Shown here: positions 25,801 through 37,689 of the stretch, piece after piece
Numbering within the stretch: the stretch's first letter is position 1
How the letters are laid out: each line of letters begins with the position of its first letter
NCBI GenBank assembly: GCA_038025085.1
Contig: CM076144.1
Location: 33,509,501-33,573,500 of the forward strand
Length of the DNA stretch: 64,000 nt
Source of the DNA: Tetragonia tetragonoides
Taxonomy: Eukaryota > Streptophyta > Magnoliopsida > Caryophyllales > Aizoaceae
Direction of reading: 5' to 3'
Notes under the pieces: model-generated
Told to the model about the DNA's origin: nothing
What the model saw: the letters and a program-made list of their open reading frames with translations, nothing else
The model's database searches: none
Position numbers and translations under genes: made by a program

Positions 25801-26099
25801 AGAGGGGAATTATGTTGGTTAATAGGTGTAACCTTTGCTATGCAGATTCTGAATCGTGCAGACACCTATTATTTGAATGTTCTTATAGCAAGGAGATTTG
25901 GCAGACAGTTCTATGCTGGATGGGGATCACAAGGAAAGTTAGCAGCTTAAACCACGAACTGCGTTGGTTTCAAAAATTCAACAGGGGTAAATCCTGGGAA
26001 AAGAGAAGAAGAAGATGCGCATTCCTTGCCACGATCTATGAGATTTGGATAGAGCGAAACTCTAGAATTTTTTGCAGCAAGTATAGAAATACTTCATAG
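22853..26099 (+). pseudogene. LINE ORF2: endonuclease and reverse transcriptase, broken
   Basis: The start is ATG 22853 (MIILSWNVRGMNEP, an AP-like endonuclease opening). In-frame TAG codons at 23018-23020 and 23075-23077 interrupt the endonuclease. Later motifs are intact (GDFDVVLE, KLDRIM, SDHSP). Frame breaks lie at about 23930, 24250 and 25370, and a TGA at 25485-25487 falls where a Trp is usual. The RT is well conserved ([33 protein letters not shown] at about 24922-24945), with the catalytic FADD box intact. A zinc-binding region lies at 25720-25910. The ORF ends at 26099 with no RNase H domain. It has fewer catalytic losses than the LINE at 3.3 kb but is still inactive. Confidence 0.87.
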
Positions 26100-26551
26100 A
26101 TTGTATATAGTATAAAGCTTGATGTTTGCATTCGTATGCAAATATGTAGAGCTGATAACATAGATGAGTATACTGTTACTTATAAACTCCTAGGGGTGTT
26201 GGGGTAGAAATGGTGGGAGTTTGATTTCTTATCACTTTGTTTAGAGTCATGGTTCTTTAGGATACCTCGCAGGTATACCTTATAGGTGTAATTCCGAGGG
26301 TGCTTTTTCGGCATCCCTTTGGCAAATGGAATATAAGTACTTACCATTTTCCAAAAAAAAAAAGTCTTGTGTGAGAACAACTCAGAGAAAAATGGGGTTA
26401 CTATTTAGACATGTAAGGGTCGCTTATTATAAGCAGTGACCCTTGTTTCACTAAATAAAAAGTGACTCTCGTCTCACCAAAGTTACAATAAGACCGTCTC
26501 AAACAAGTTTTTGTTTTATTATTACCACCAATAATATTATTTTTTTGAGCA

Positions 26552-26724
<173 letters not shown>

Positions 26725-27269
26725 GGGAAATAGTATTATTATTGTTAAGGATTATTTTTATTACTATTACTAGTTATAATTGTTCTTTTTATAGATATTA
26801 TAATGATTTTTATGATTATTTATTAAAGGCTACTTATAATCAAATTAGTATATGCCTATTAGACTTTATTCTCCTTAGCTTACTTTCACTTAAATTCACT
26901 TCAGTTCATTCTATTTCAATTACGTTCAATTCAATTCAATTCAATTACGTTCATGTGTAAACGTTATCACTCTGATAACTTTTTATTCCGAGTAAATTCA
27001 TGATATAACTATGTCATCGTAAAGATTTAAAAGCATATTTTTACATAAGTCCAATATTGAATATGTTTGAACGAGTTTTAAATGGTTAAAGCAAGTTAAA
27101 AAAAAATCAATTCAATTAATTTCAGTTTTTTCCACCCGAAAAGAATAGAGCCTTATAATCAAATCAATAAACTTATTGAGACAGTATTTATTGAATCAAT
27201 AAATGTTACTTATAATCAGATCACTATGCTTATTGAGTCAATACCAATCAACCTTATTGAATCAGTAGT
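26725..27269. other. AT-rich intergenic
   Basis: It contains TTCAATTCAATTCAATT-type runs at about 26925-26950 and repeated phrases such as ACTTATTGAGTCAATA at 27165-27260. No gene was seen. Confidence 0.45.
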
Positions 27270-27274
27270 CATTA

Positions 27275-30142
27275 TGTAACACCCCGAATTTTCGTCTAAT
27301 TTAAAACCATTTAAAATCACGAGTTGCACCGGAAAAACCCTGGAAATTCGAAGCGCTACTGCCATATTTAATGTTCAAATTAAATGCAAGGCTAGAAAGA
27401 AACCAAAATGTTTATATCCCAAACATACTTACTAGATAATTAAATAATAACTATCTTTTCCAACTAGACTTAAAACAATTAATCCAAAGAATAATAAATA
27501 GTTACCATTAATTCTCATGTAAGAGAATTAATCTCATTACAAATATAAATTCCCAATAATTAATAGAAGTTCCAAACTAAACAATAAAAATAAATTATTC
27601 TTAGAAGATTTACAATCTTCTTTCGTCGCCTTCCCTAGCTCACACCTCGAGCTACAAATCCTGTCAATCTACTTCCCCATATAGACAAATTCCATATAGG
27701 TTCATCATAGGTCCACCATTGAAGAGAAATGGATAACAAACACAAGTAAAAAGAAAAAAACAACCAATCAGCTACGCTGAGTAATTCATAACCACATAGT
27801 CCATTTAAATCTCCAAGTTAAGCCAAAATGCTTAATTAACTAATAATCATGCTTTAAGAAATAAAGACGACATGCTTTAAAAGTAAAGACACGCATAACA
27901 CCAAATAATAAATCTCATTATTTATTATTATCCATTAGCCAAGTTCATTAGAGAGATGAGAATCGTAAGAATGTCGGAACCAACCGCAGAAGGCTTAATA
28001 GGATCTTAGTCCCGTGCACAGTGGCAAAACAGGGATCAACCGTCCCGGAGTATAGGTGACTCCCGAAGTACTTCTAGATGTTCCTAAGTATGCATACCCT
28101 CTCTCAACCCTTAGGTTTACGAGAAGAACAGTTTCACAATAAAACTTACTCGCCCAATCATCATATATGGATACAAGATTTCAGTACGTTGGGGCCATAC
28201 CCCGCAGAATATGAACCCACTCAACGCAACAATTGAAAATTCTCATTCGCTCCCTTTGGTGGATCCATTACCAAAGAAATCTTAACTCCCAATTATTTAA
28301 TTCAAAGGTGATCACATAATCAAGTAAATCACATAATCTTGGCAATTCTCAAGTAACACAATATGGTTACAATTTCCAATGACATTTTACATGAAGGGCA
28401 TCTAGGCCTTAATTCAAAATCACCTAATTCAATAGTCAAAGTTCATTTCAACTTATTGAAGTAACATGCTTCTAACATGATTCCACATGCTTACTAACAT
28501 GATACAAAAATAGCAATATAAGATATATTCCAATTGAACAATTATTAACATAACTTTCGTTCAATAAACATAATAAATCATGCATCTTCTCAAATGAATA
28601 TTAACAAGTAGACATTGCTACACCAAGTGAATTTCCAACATATTACATGCATTCACTCATATAATTCTATACGAATTATCACAAGGAAATAAATATCAAT
28701 TATCCCTTTCCAAAATACTCACAACTCCAAATATGAATTATCATTCTCAATCCAATACCAGACAACATGAATACAATTTCCATTAGACATGAATTATGAC
28801 AAAGAAATTACATAATTCACCAATAAATACTAGACGATGAATTACCTTTAGCAAGTAAGGCAAATCACGACAGTTAACATAAGCTCCTTACGTTCAGGTG
28901 CGGTCAACGGGTCCTAACAAGTCCACAATATACAATAGTCAAAACCTTGACTTCTAAACCACTTTATTAAACTTTAAAGATGATTTAGTACCCGTAATTA
29001 AATTAATTAAGTTGCTGGAATTTTCAGTTACTCATGCATGCTCAAAGTTTCCAAAAACAGTTTATATAACTAAATTAGGAAACTTTCCAAAACCCTAAAA
29101 ACAAGTCAAAACAAGTCAACACCAAAACAACACCAACCATCACCACCACCAGCGGGCCCCACCACCAGGAGACCCGCTGGTGGCCCGCCGGATGGCGCCT
29201 GGCGGCGCACGGCCGCCAGCTACGGCGCTGCAGCGCCCCGCGGCTGGGTCGTGCGTCACGCAGGTTCGGCCGTGTGACGCCTCAATTTTTTTCTTTTTTT
29301 TTTTGTGTTAAACAAATTTAACAAACCCTAATCTAATGAAATCCACAATTAATAAATTTTCAGATTTAATTAAATCACAAGATCTAATCTTTTGAACTCA
29401 AACTTTGATTCAATTCAATAAAACAACAAACCCAACCCTAATCATGATCCTATCATGCAAAAATAATAGAATCTAGCAAACCCTAGGCAAAACATAAATT
29501 AGGGTTTACTCATACAAAACTAGGGTTCATAAAACTCATACTTGAATCAAATCTAAAAGCTTTTAAGAATCAAAAACAAGTTTAGAACACTTACTTGAAA
29601 ATCAAAGGATTAAAACTGAGCAAAGGATGAATTGTGAAAGAGTGACAAAATTCTCTTTCTTTTCCCTTGAGTTCGGCCGTGAGAGAGTGAGAGAGAGTAA
29701 CGTGTGTTTTTTTTCTTCTGATTTGGTAAAGAGTCAGTTAAGTTTGGAAGCTGAGTGTATTTAAGAGCCCAAATACACTCCTTCCTTATTTCAACTTATT
29801 CTTTCCTAAAACCTCTCTTAAAATCACTCCACTAACCAAAAATTTAGGAAACAAAATTTTAAAATAAAAAGCAGAAATTCTTCCCCCTATTTTCTGCTAG
29901 GGTGGCCGAAAATAAGGCTCTAATAAGCCTTATAATTTTCGGCCACTTCCGAAAATTATAGAGCCCAAATTCTTTTATTTGTTTTGGCCAATTACACTTT
30001 AATTAAGTCCAAAACCAAACCCAATATTAATTAGGCACTTTAAACATCTATGAGCCCAATTAATTAATTAAATACGAAATTGCATTTTCTTTTTAAGTAA
30101 TTATTATTCTAAAATGAATAATATATAATACAGGGTATTACA
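27275..30142 (-). mobile_element. Solo LTR, 2.87 kb
   Basis: The unit begins TGTAACACCC and ends GGGTATTACA, an imperfect 10-bp inverted repeat in TG...CA context. It is flanked by a perfect 5-bp duplication CATTA (27270-27274 and 30143-30147). There is no internal coding region, primer-binding site or second LTR. The minus orientation is inferred from a TATA-like CTTAAATAC near 29760, followed on that strand by a CT-rich leader and a donor-like CAAGTAAGT at about 29590. Long LTRs of this kind belong to Gypsy-type plant elements, but the lineage cannot be named from the LTR alone. Confidence 0.72.
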
Positions 30143-30165
30143 CATTACATAATAATAAAATCAAG

Positions 30166-31411
30166 GAAAATTTGGTGAAAACCACCTTAAGTTTAGCTGG
30201 ACTTGCCAAGAATCCCCTTAAGTTTTCAACTTTAGCAGGTACTCCCTTTAAAATAAAAAACGCCTCACCTAGCACCCCTTATTCTCTTTTCGGACCAATT
30301 CAATGTAGAAGCAGACCAAAATACCCTCAGGTGCACTGCACGTGACTCACTTAACTCTAATTTTACCAATGTAATTTGCCCATTTGTCTAAATAGGCTAG
30401 TTAATTAGTAATAAATCCCCTACAAAATCAGGAGATCTACACCTTAACTAAGTCACTCCTCTCTCACTCAGCAACACACAAAGAAAAAAACCCTAAATCC
30501 CCGATCTGAATCCATTCCAGCTTCCCCCCCTATATTTCTCTCTCCTCGATTCATCAATTTTCTCTCTCCTTTTAATCAACCCATCATCTTCACTCCTTCA
30601 TTTCATTAATAACTTCTCTTCGAATCCCATAATACCATTCAACTTTCCTTTTACCTTTTTCTCAACATTTGCAAGTGTTCTTTTCTCTGGTAATTCTCTC
30701 TTTCTTTCTCTCTCTCTCACCTCAATTTCTCTCAGTCAATCTTGGCGGTGTTGCGTTGACTATGGGCCGATGTTTGTCGATTTCACGGTCATTTAGAATT
30801 TGATGTTTTTGTGGTTGTTGTGTTCTTATGAATCTGGATATGCGCATTTAAAGAGATGAGTAGCCGGAAAACCCTAACTTCTCCAGTCACTCCTTTCTGA
30901 AAGTACAAAATCAACTAATTTACGGAAGTATACATACCAATTACCAAGCCTCGACTTATTTGGTGGCGTTGGCTTGTGGCTTGGGAAAATACTTGAGAGG
31001 GGGGTATGTTATCCAACTCTCCCAAACACATAGATGTAAACATGAGATTTGGGTGAAGAGATTGAGTGTGAGGGTGACAATTGGGGAATGAAGCAGAGGA
31101 CACTGAGAGTGAGAGTGGAATGTTTAGTGACAGAGATATTCTTTGGAGGGAAAATGAAAAAAAAAAAAGAAGACAAAATGATTGGGAGCAATTAAAGGGG
31201 TTAAGGTGGGGGAGTAAAATAAGAGTTAAGTGAGTCACATGCAGTGTATATGGGGGTATTTTGGTCTGCTCTATATTAAATTGGTCGGAAAAGAAAACAA
31301 GGGGTGCCAGGTAAGGCGTTTTCTATTTTAAAGGGGGTACATGCCAAAGTTGAAAACTTAAAGGGGTTCTTAACAAGTACGGCTAAACTTAAGGTGGTTT
31401 CACCAAATTTT
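30166..31411. mobile_element. Long-TIR element, Mutator-like, with gene-like interior
   Basis: The left end (from about 30167, AAAATTTGGTGAAA, then ACCACCTTAAGTTTAGC) is repeated in reverse complement up to 31411 over about 190 bp with moderate divergence. The interior (30430-30990) has a telobox-like AAACCCTAAAT, CT-rich leader-like tracts and a donor-like CTCTGGTAATTC. This looks like the 5' UTR of a cellular gene rather than transposon sequence. A 9-bp TSD could not be confirmed. It ends about 260 bp before the phytocyanin TATA box. Confidence 0.62.
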
Positions 31412-31669
31412 ATAAGGTAGAATCAGTACAAAAGAACGCACCCTTACGGGCTTACAGCCTTACGCCAGATTTCCAACTAACCGCTAATGCAATCGTGTAA
31501 CAACTAATGTCTTTTTCTTTTTTCTTTTCCCGATTCAAAATGGTCAACATCGAGGTTGGGCGCAGAACGACGACCCCCACTTTACCAAATTCCAATTTCA
31601 AAGAACCCAACAAATTTTCACCCTCTTTTATGTCCCACGGCCCTAGGCTCATTATATCAAGCCCCCTAC

Positions 31670-31679
31670 TATAAATAAA
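31670..31679 (+). promoter_or_regulatory. TATA box of the phytocyanin gene
   Basis: TATAAATAAA lies 94 bp upstream of the ATG, a normal plant distance for a short 5' UTR. It sits just downstream of the long-TIR element that ends at 31411. Confidence 0.7.
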
Positions 31680-31763
31680 GCCAGTGTCCACAACAAGCCA
31701 AACTCACTCCAAAAATCAAACCTTAACAAACACAAACCTCATTTCCCCTTTATTTCTGAACTA

Positions 31764-34700
31764 ATGGCGACAGCAGTGAAGCTAATGGGAGTGACGGTGG
31801 CCACTTTGCTCTTGGTACTGCTGGTGGTGGTGCCGTCTCATGCGGCGGTCTATAAGGTTGGTGACTCTGCTGGTTGGACTACTATTGGCAATGTCGATTA
31901 CAAAAACTGGGCTGCCACTAAAACTTTCCGTCTTGGTGATGTTATTGGTACTTTCTTTTTCTCTCCTCTTTCTTATCATCTTTTTCTTGTAATTATCAAA
32001 AAAAAAAAAAAAAAAATCAAGTTTTTCTTGTACTTGTGTTCTTTCATTTCACTACATGGTCCAATTTTAGTCAATCAGAGGTGCATTCTGGTCAAATGCG
32101 AAAATGGGTCATAGCAAAATTGGCCAAAATATGCAGCAATTGACTACATTTCAATGATTTCATATAGTCTGTTTATACCAACAAGTTTTAGTCAATCAGA
32201 GGAACTTTTTGGTAAAATGCAAGTATGGTACATAACGAAATTTGCTGAATTATTCAGAAATTGACTACATTTCATGTAGTTTGTTTATACCAACAAATTT
32301 TAGTCATTCAGAGGTGATTTTTGGTCAAATGCAAATATGGTACATAACAAAATTTGCCCAGAATATGCAGCAATTGGCACATTCCTCGTGGTCTTTTTAT
32401 ACCAAAATTTTTTGTTACTCAGAGGTGTTTTCTTTGTAATCTCTTTGTTAGGATTGATTTTGGTTTGAGTTTAGGCCATGTATTCATCATCTTATAATTG
32501 GTTGTTTTAAGAAGAAAAAAAGGTAATTTTGTTACTGTAACACAGTTGTCTAACGGCTAAAAAGCTGGGTTTGAGTAATTTCCCCCATTTTAGACCCATT
32601 TCAACTGATTTTGTTTTTATCTGCTTTAAGCTTTTAGAGTTTCCGGGATAAAATGCAAGATGGTGGGGGTGACATGGGTACTTGTTTATCCTCGTGGAAA
32701 ACATAAGGGTCTTCACGAGTCATAGGGATAGTGGCTGAAACATGAAAATTTGCCAACACTTGGTAAGAGATGTTTGGTAGGGTGCAGATTGTCATTTATG
32801 AGTTTTTGGTAGGGTGAGGAAATAAGTTAATGGTAAACCAATTAACTACACTCTTGTTTATTTACTTCCCAAAAAAAAAAAAAAGGATTGTTAGCTTAAA
32901 AGTTAAAACCACACTTAAAAGCAAAGATCTTTAACCACTAAACCATCATTAAAGTAATAATGGTTGTATTATATGATTAGAATAAAAAAGAAAAGAAAAA
33001 AGATATATGGTTGTCTTAACAAACTCGGTCCTAACGGTAAGAACAACAACAACAAAGACAACAACAACAACCTAGTAAGGGACCTTTTTTTAGCCACACA
33101 TTGTGTGAAATTAAATTTTCACACAGGCAAATAAAGATGTAACATATGGCAAATGAATGAATCTTTTTAAGGGGAAAGTATTTCACCTTGGAGGGAATTT
33201 TAGGAGGTAAAGTTTTTAGTTAGGAGGGAACACCGGAAATAAGAGGGAAAATATGAAAATGGTAGTTACAAGTGCCCTAAAAATAAGGAGGAAAAAATAG
33301 AAGAAAAACCGAAAATCTAGCTAAATTATCAACAACTTAACAAACAAAAAAAAATAAAAAATAAATAAAGAGTTTCATCTTTAGCAAAATGCGTGGAGTT
33401 AGAAACATGTGTTGACTTATTCTTATTTCCATCCTTATTCTTTTGTTTTTTTATCCAGTAATTAATAGGCTTATTTGAACTATTATTGTGTGATTTTCCC
33501 AAATATACATGATAAGTAAAATAATTCCCAAACTAGCTTCATTTTGAAACTATTTCCGATTATATACACCATATAGGTTCGGAATTGAGGCCTGTATTTA
33601 TCTTTGTGGTCAGGGGAAAAGCCGCTATGGCTGACCACGACTTTAGGCAGATTCGTTGCAATCCACAGTGGGCTTTACAACGGCTAATGCGCACACCATC
33701 TTTCCTTGTGAATTATATCGTATAGTTTACACATTCAGATACAATCAATGAGAACAATCCCAAAACAGAGGGTCAAATATGGAACCAATAACGGTGAGGA
33801 CCAGAGGTGGAGAACATAATATGGAAATTCTCTTGTTTATAATTTGCAATTTTGCATCCCTCGCCGTGTATGGAAGCTCCAAGACCATTTTTTTTTTTTA
33901 AAGATAAGAAGCTTCAAGACCATTTTTATTCGATGAAAATCAGAGATGGAAAATCAGAGGAACAAAAATAGTGAGACTTGTTGTGAAGTGAGAGAAAAAG
34001 AATGGAGAAGATCAATTTATGTAGAATGTGTCAACATAATTTAAAATTGTCTTCACATTTTGTGGGTGACATAGATGCCATATTGCCATTGAAGCACTGA
34101 TAGAGAGGGGGAGGGGGAAGAAGATGAAGGTAGAATGGGAGGAAGAAGAAGGAAAATAGGAACAATAATTTTGGGAATAACCGATACAGAGAGATACAGA
34201 TTTAATCATTAGGTGAGTGCTGATTGATTAGACAAAAGCAGGGGAAATGGGTATCTGGGTTTTCAATAAATGCATGACCCGCTGAGGCCCAAAGCAAGGC
34301 TCCATAAGCCTGACCAAACGGTTCCTCAACTCCAATCCTACATGGTGTATATTGTGGGAAATAATTACTATCCGAAGCTACTTTGAGAATTATTTTATTT
34401 ATCATGTATATTTGGGGAAATCACACACTATTATTTATTTTTTTGGAGTGAAAATAGGCTATGAATTTTAAACAAGTCCAACCATAAAAGCACCCAGATT
34501 ATGAATAAGATGTAAATAGTACATAGTAATTAACTACTATAGTATTTTCCAGTTTAAATATTGCAAATGGTCATACCATCACAAATAGAAACGCTTAATT
34601 TTGTTTTTTTGGTGCTCTAGAAGAGTTTACAATAGAGTTAGAGTTTTTTTGTACAACTAACTTTAATATATGTGATTTTAGGTGGTGAACCATTGTATAT

Positions 34701-37689
34701 ATTAGGAATTGATCGATAGACACCGCGGAGAGCATGACAAAAGAGCATTACAAGACGTACATGGAGCAAAAGTTTAAGGAAATGGTAGCAAACAAGGCCT
34801 AGAGATTTTTAAGAGAATTTTCAATTGCGTATGACTATAATAAAAATGCAAAAATGAGGAAATTAGTTACTGCTCACCTAAAGTAATGGAAGTAAAATAA
34901 AAAAGAAAGTTTAACATAAAAATAATTTTTTTTCCCTTCAACAACCCTATCAAAAAAAAATTCAAACAATCCATTTTTCATTTCAAACTTTCAAATTTTA
35001 AATCTATTTAAAAAACAAATTCATACATTTTATAAATAATAATTTATTTATCTACAATTCTATTGGTCTGTGTGAAAAGGGTTTTTTACACCTTGTGTGT
35101 ATGTACCCTTTCCCCCCCCCCCCCCCCCGCGTAAGTATCCCTGCTAAGTATGATTTATTTCCATTTACTTTCCTTGGATCATTAGCATATAATTACCTTT
35201 AAGACTCTTATCCACAAAATCACCCCTAAATGATTTTGTGTTTTGCCTAAATATTACCAATAGATGTACGCAGCCTATTGTAAATGGGTTCCTATTTGTA
35301 ATATTTAGGCAAAACACAAAATCATTTAGGGGTGATTTTGTGGATAAGAGTCTTAAAGGTAATTATTTGCTAATGATCCAAGGAAAGTAAATGGAAATAA
35401 ATCATACTTATTTCATGCACGCCTGCATAGTTATTTGTTTCTTTTATTGTTGGTGTCATAATGAAGCCCATAAATGCATGCGTAAACCAACATCATGGTG
35501 CTCACTGCTGTCTGCACACCTTCAAAGCTCTGTATGTTTAAGGCAAGTCTTGAGCTGAGTAAAGTGGTGTATCCCACTACTGTCTTGGTATATTCTTAAT
35601 TAATTAAAAATATATTGTGCTTCTTTTATTTTAACCAGACATAATGATAAGATAAGCAGTCAACCAAAGACAAAGGATAAGTCATGTCCATGTCCTACAT
35701 AACAGCCACAATTACAAAGCACTCACTGAGAGCTTGGGGTGTTTAGTTTCTTATTAGAACCTTCAATATTGGTACTAATGTGTTCTGACAATTTACATAT
35801 AACAGAAGGTGTATTGTAAAACCGTCAACAAATAAAAAAGTAACACTTTCTATCCAAAATGTGACATTCTTTTGATACTTTTTGTTCAAAATGTAACAGT
35901 CGTCTCACATTGAGTCTGTTTTATAAAAGTTTGTGTGTACATACAATCACATTTAAATCTACCATATGACTGCAAGAAGCTAGGGTGCTAGAAGAAACAA
36001 GGGGGAGAGGAAAAAAGAAAACATCACTTCTGATTTTAAGCTATCATTTTGATAGTTGTGCTCAATATCTGATAGGTTAAAGAGTCTCTCTCATAGTGCA
36101 TTAGGACTAATTTTATGCTGTAGTAGTCGGTTGATCCTTAAGAGTTAAGACTCGAAAAAGTTGTTTGGTGATGGTCCCCTGTTTTCTTGCCCTTGTGTAC
36201 TTTGCATAGAAGCATGGGAGTTCAGACCATGCTACAAAATTGCTAGGAAGTATTAGCCTTAAACTTTCAACTCATTGACAAATCACTTTTCCTACTTTTA
36301 CAGAGATTATGTGATCTCTAAGGAAAGTTAGCACTATCTTTTGTAGTTTAAACAATACTAACTAAAGAAATTGTCACCTTAGAGGGTCAGATACTACACA
36401 GAATGCATTAAATATAGCTTCCTTCAGAGATTTCCGTTAAGGAAACCAACTAGAAATCTTCAAATTCAAGTATAGGTCTTGAATGTGGAGCATGGCAAGT
36501 GATGGGGACATGGAGGAACATAATACCTTTGTCGGAGTTTTGCTCTCATACTAGATGCATCTTGGTTTCCAATGTACAAGCGAATGGAGCGTTAGCTGAA
36601 GATAGGATTAGTTGTATTCACTGTCCATGCTCATTCTGTACACTTCTAAAACTAAATAAAGCATATTAGTATTATGATCACATACATAGGACTGTGCTAA
36701 GATGTCTGTTCAGTGACTCAGTCAACATCAAAGTTGCACCCTCATATTGCTTTCTTTACCAAGAAGCATTTCATTAGCTTTATTTACCTAGTGGATGACT
36801 TTCATATTCTTCTGTCTAGTGTACCGTCAATTCAGTACACTATTGTGCATGAAATTTGTTAATGACCTCAACTTCAAGGCTTTGAGGAACCCTTAGTGTT
36901 CCCTTTTCCCTCTTACTATGGAGCCTGGTCTATCTTCATGATATAGTACATTATTGAGATGCTCATGAGTCATGACTCACGACAAAGTAACGAGCTTTTT
37001 GGAACAAAAATTTTGCCAACCAAGACGAGGTTTTACATTTGTTCTTGATATGACCCAATCTGAACCTTATTATAACTCTGAAGAGATTTCCTCGCTTAGC
37101 TGGAAAAGCTTCAGTTGTGGCTCATCAGATAATTTTCATTTACTTTAATAATGTTTAGATCTCTTTATGATTGCCAAACACCTTTCTAATTGTTCATCTC
37201 TTTTTTATTGTCTGGTTCCTACATGATAAATTTTTTACAGTAATGTCTATTAGTATATGGTTCAGGATATAATGATTTTCCTGTATTGTTTGTTCTGCTA
37301 TCACAGTGTTTAAGTACAATCCTCAGTTTCACAATGTGATGCAAGTGAACCATGAGGCGTACAAGGCCTGTAATGCATCCTCTCCTATCGCAACTCACAC
37401 CACAGGAAACGACACCATTACTGTTACTAGGCACGGTCACTATTTCTTCCTTTGTGGGGTCCCCGGTCACTGCCCCTCCGGGCAGAAGGTTGACATCAAT
37501 GTACGTCGAACCATCACTTCTTCTATGGCTCCATCCCCTTCAGTCTCCTCCTCCCCTGGAAAGCCGAGTGCCATGTCACCTGGTCCTTCAGGTGCTGCTC
37601 CTACACCTGTCTGGAATCCACTGAACGGGCTTCTTAGTGTAGTTGCAGCAGCAATGGTTGCTTTTTTCATTGGTGTCCAATGTCTTTGA
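31764..37689 (+). CDS. Phytocyanin (stellacyanin/mavicyanin-like blue copper protein)
   Basis: Two exons, 31764-31947 and 37307-37689, with a phase-1 GT-AG intron (ATTG|GTACTT ... TCACAG|TGTT) give 188 residues. Residues 1-27 are a signal peptide. Residues 28-128 are a plastocyanin-like domain opening AVYKVGDSAGWT. Type-1 copper ligands are H70, C111 and H116, with Q121 in the axial position, as in stellacyanin (uclacyanins and plantacyanins have Met). C83 and C117 should form the usual disulfide. A Pro/Ser-rich stretch (about 135-163) and a hydrophobic tail (about 165-188) suggest GPI anchoring at the cell surface. Such proteins carry out electron transfer or cell-wall redox roles, but the exact substrate is unknown. 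The single intron position is typical, yet its 5359-bp length is unusual and it holds repeats. Confidence 0.93.
31990..32435. repeat. About 115-bp tandem repeat in the phytocyanin intron
   Basis: The AGTCAATCAGAGG-like phrase recurs at 32069, 32190, 32302 and about 32413, giving periods of 121, 112 and 111 bp. About 3.5 degenerate copies follow a poly-A tract at 32000-32019. Non-coding. Confidence 0.75.
32436..35100 (+). other. Phytocyanin intron, no embedded gene recognised
   Basis: AT-rich intron sequence. A local GTGGTCAGGGG...GCTGACCAC inverted repeat occurs at 33609-33639. No ORF or transposon end is convincing. Confidence 0.45.
35111..35128. repeat. Poly-C tract
   Basis: About 18 consecutive C bases, 17 bp upstream of the large inverted repeat. 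The length may be unreliable in the assembly. Confidence 0.85.
35145..35410. repeat. 113-bp near-perfect inverted repeat (hairpin) in intron
   Basis: The left arm 35145-35257 and right arm 35298-35410 are reverse complements with one visible mismatch (112/113), separated by a 40-base loop. The loop itself carries CAATAG/CTATTG. It lies in the sense intron of the phytocyanin gene, so the pre-mRNA would fold into a long double-stranded stem. It could be a young fold-back element, a MIRNA/siRNA-type hairpin or a sequencing/assembly palindrome. Confidence 0.93.
35411..37306 (+). other. Phytocyanin intron, 3' part
   Basis: The stretch 35800-35935 resembles 20470-20640 (AAAATGTAACA phrases with CGTCTCACA), so a MITE scrap is likely. 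The rest is plain AT-rich intron ending in a normal TCACAG acceptor at 37306. Confidence 0.45.

Larger units (their letters stand above)
21320..26361 (+). mobile_element. Full-length L1-like LINE, decayed, with perfect TSD
   Basis: The insert carries ORF1, ORF2 and a terminal A-run (26353-26361). It is flanked by a perfect 15-bp direct repeat AAGTCTTGTGTGAGA (21305-21319 and 26362-26376). That repeat is the end of a MITE, so the LINE landed inside it. ORF2 lacks an RNase H domain, and the 3' end TTACCATTTTCC plus A-run matches the short insert at 313-563. Several stops and frameshifts make it non-autonomous. Confidence 0.92.
21303..26510. mobile_element. MITE split by the second LINE
   Basis: A short element with ends GCAAGTCTTGTGTGAGA (21303-21319) and, in reverse, AACTTGTTTGAGAC (about 26490-26508) is interrupted by the LINE. 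Its own body is 26377-26510 (about 130 bp, with TCGCTTATTATAAGCAGTGACC). A related body lies at 50815-50945, and the end sequence CAAGTCTTGTATGAG also ends the large element at 43677. Superfamily not determined. Confidence 0.6.

Noticed and set aside
36000..37300. A nested gene in the phytocyanin intron
   Set aside because: No frame with family resemblance and no promoter or splice support.
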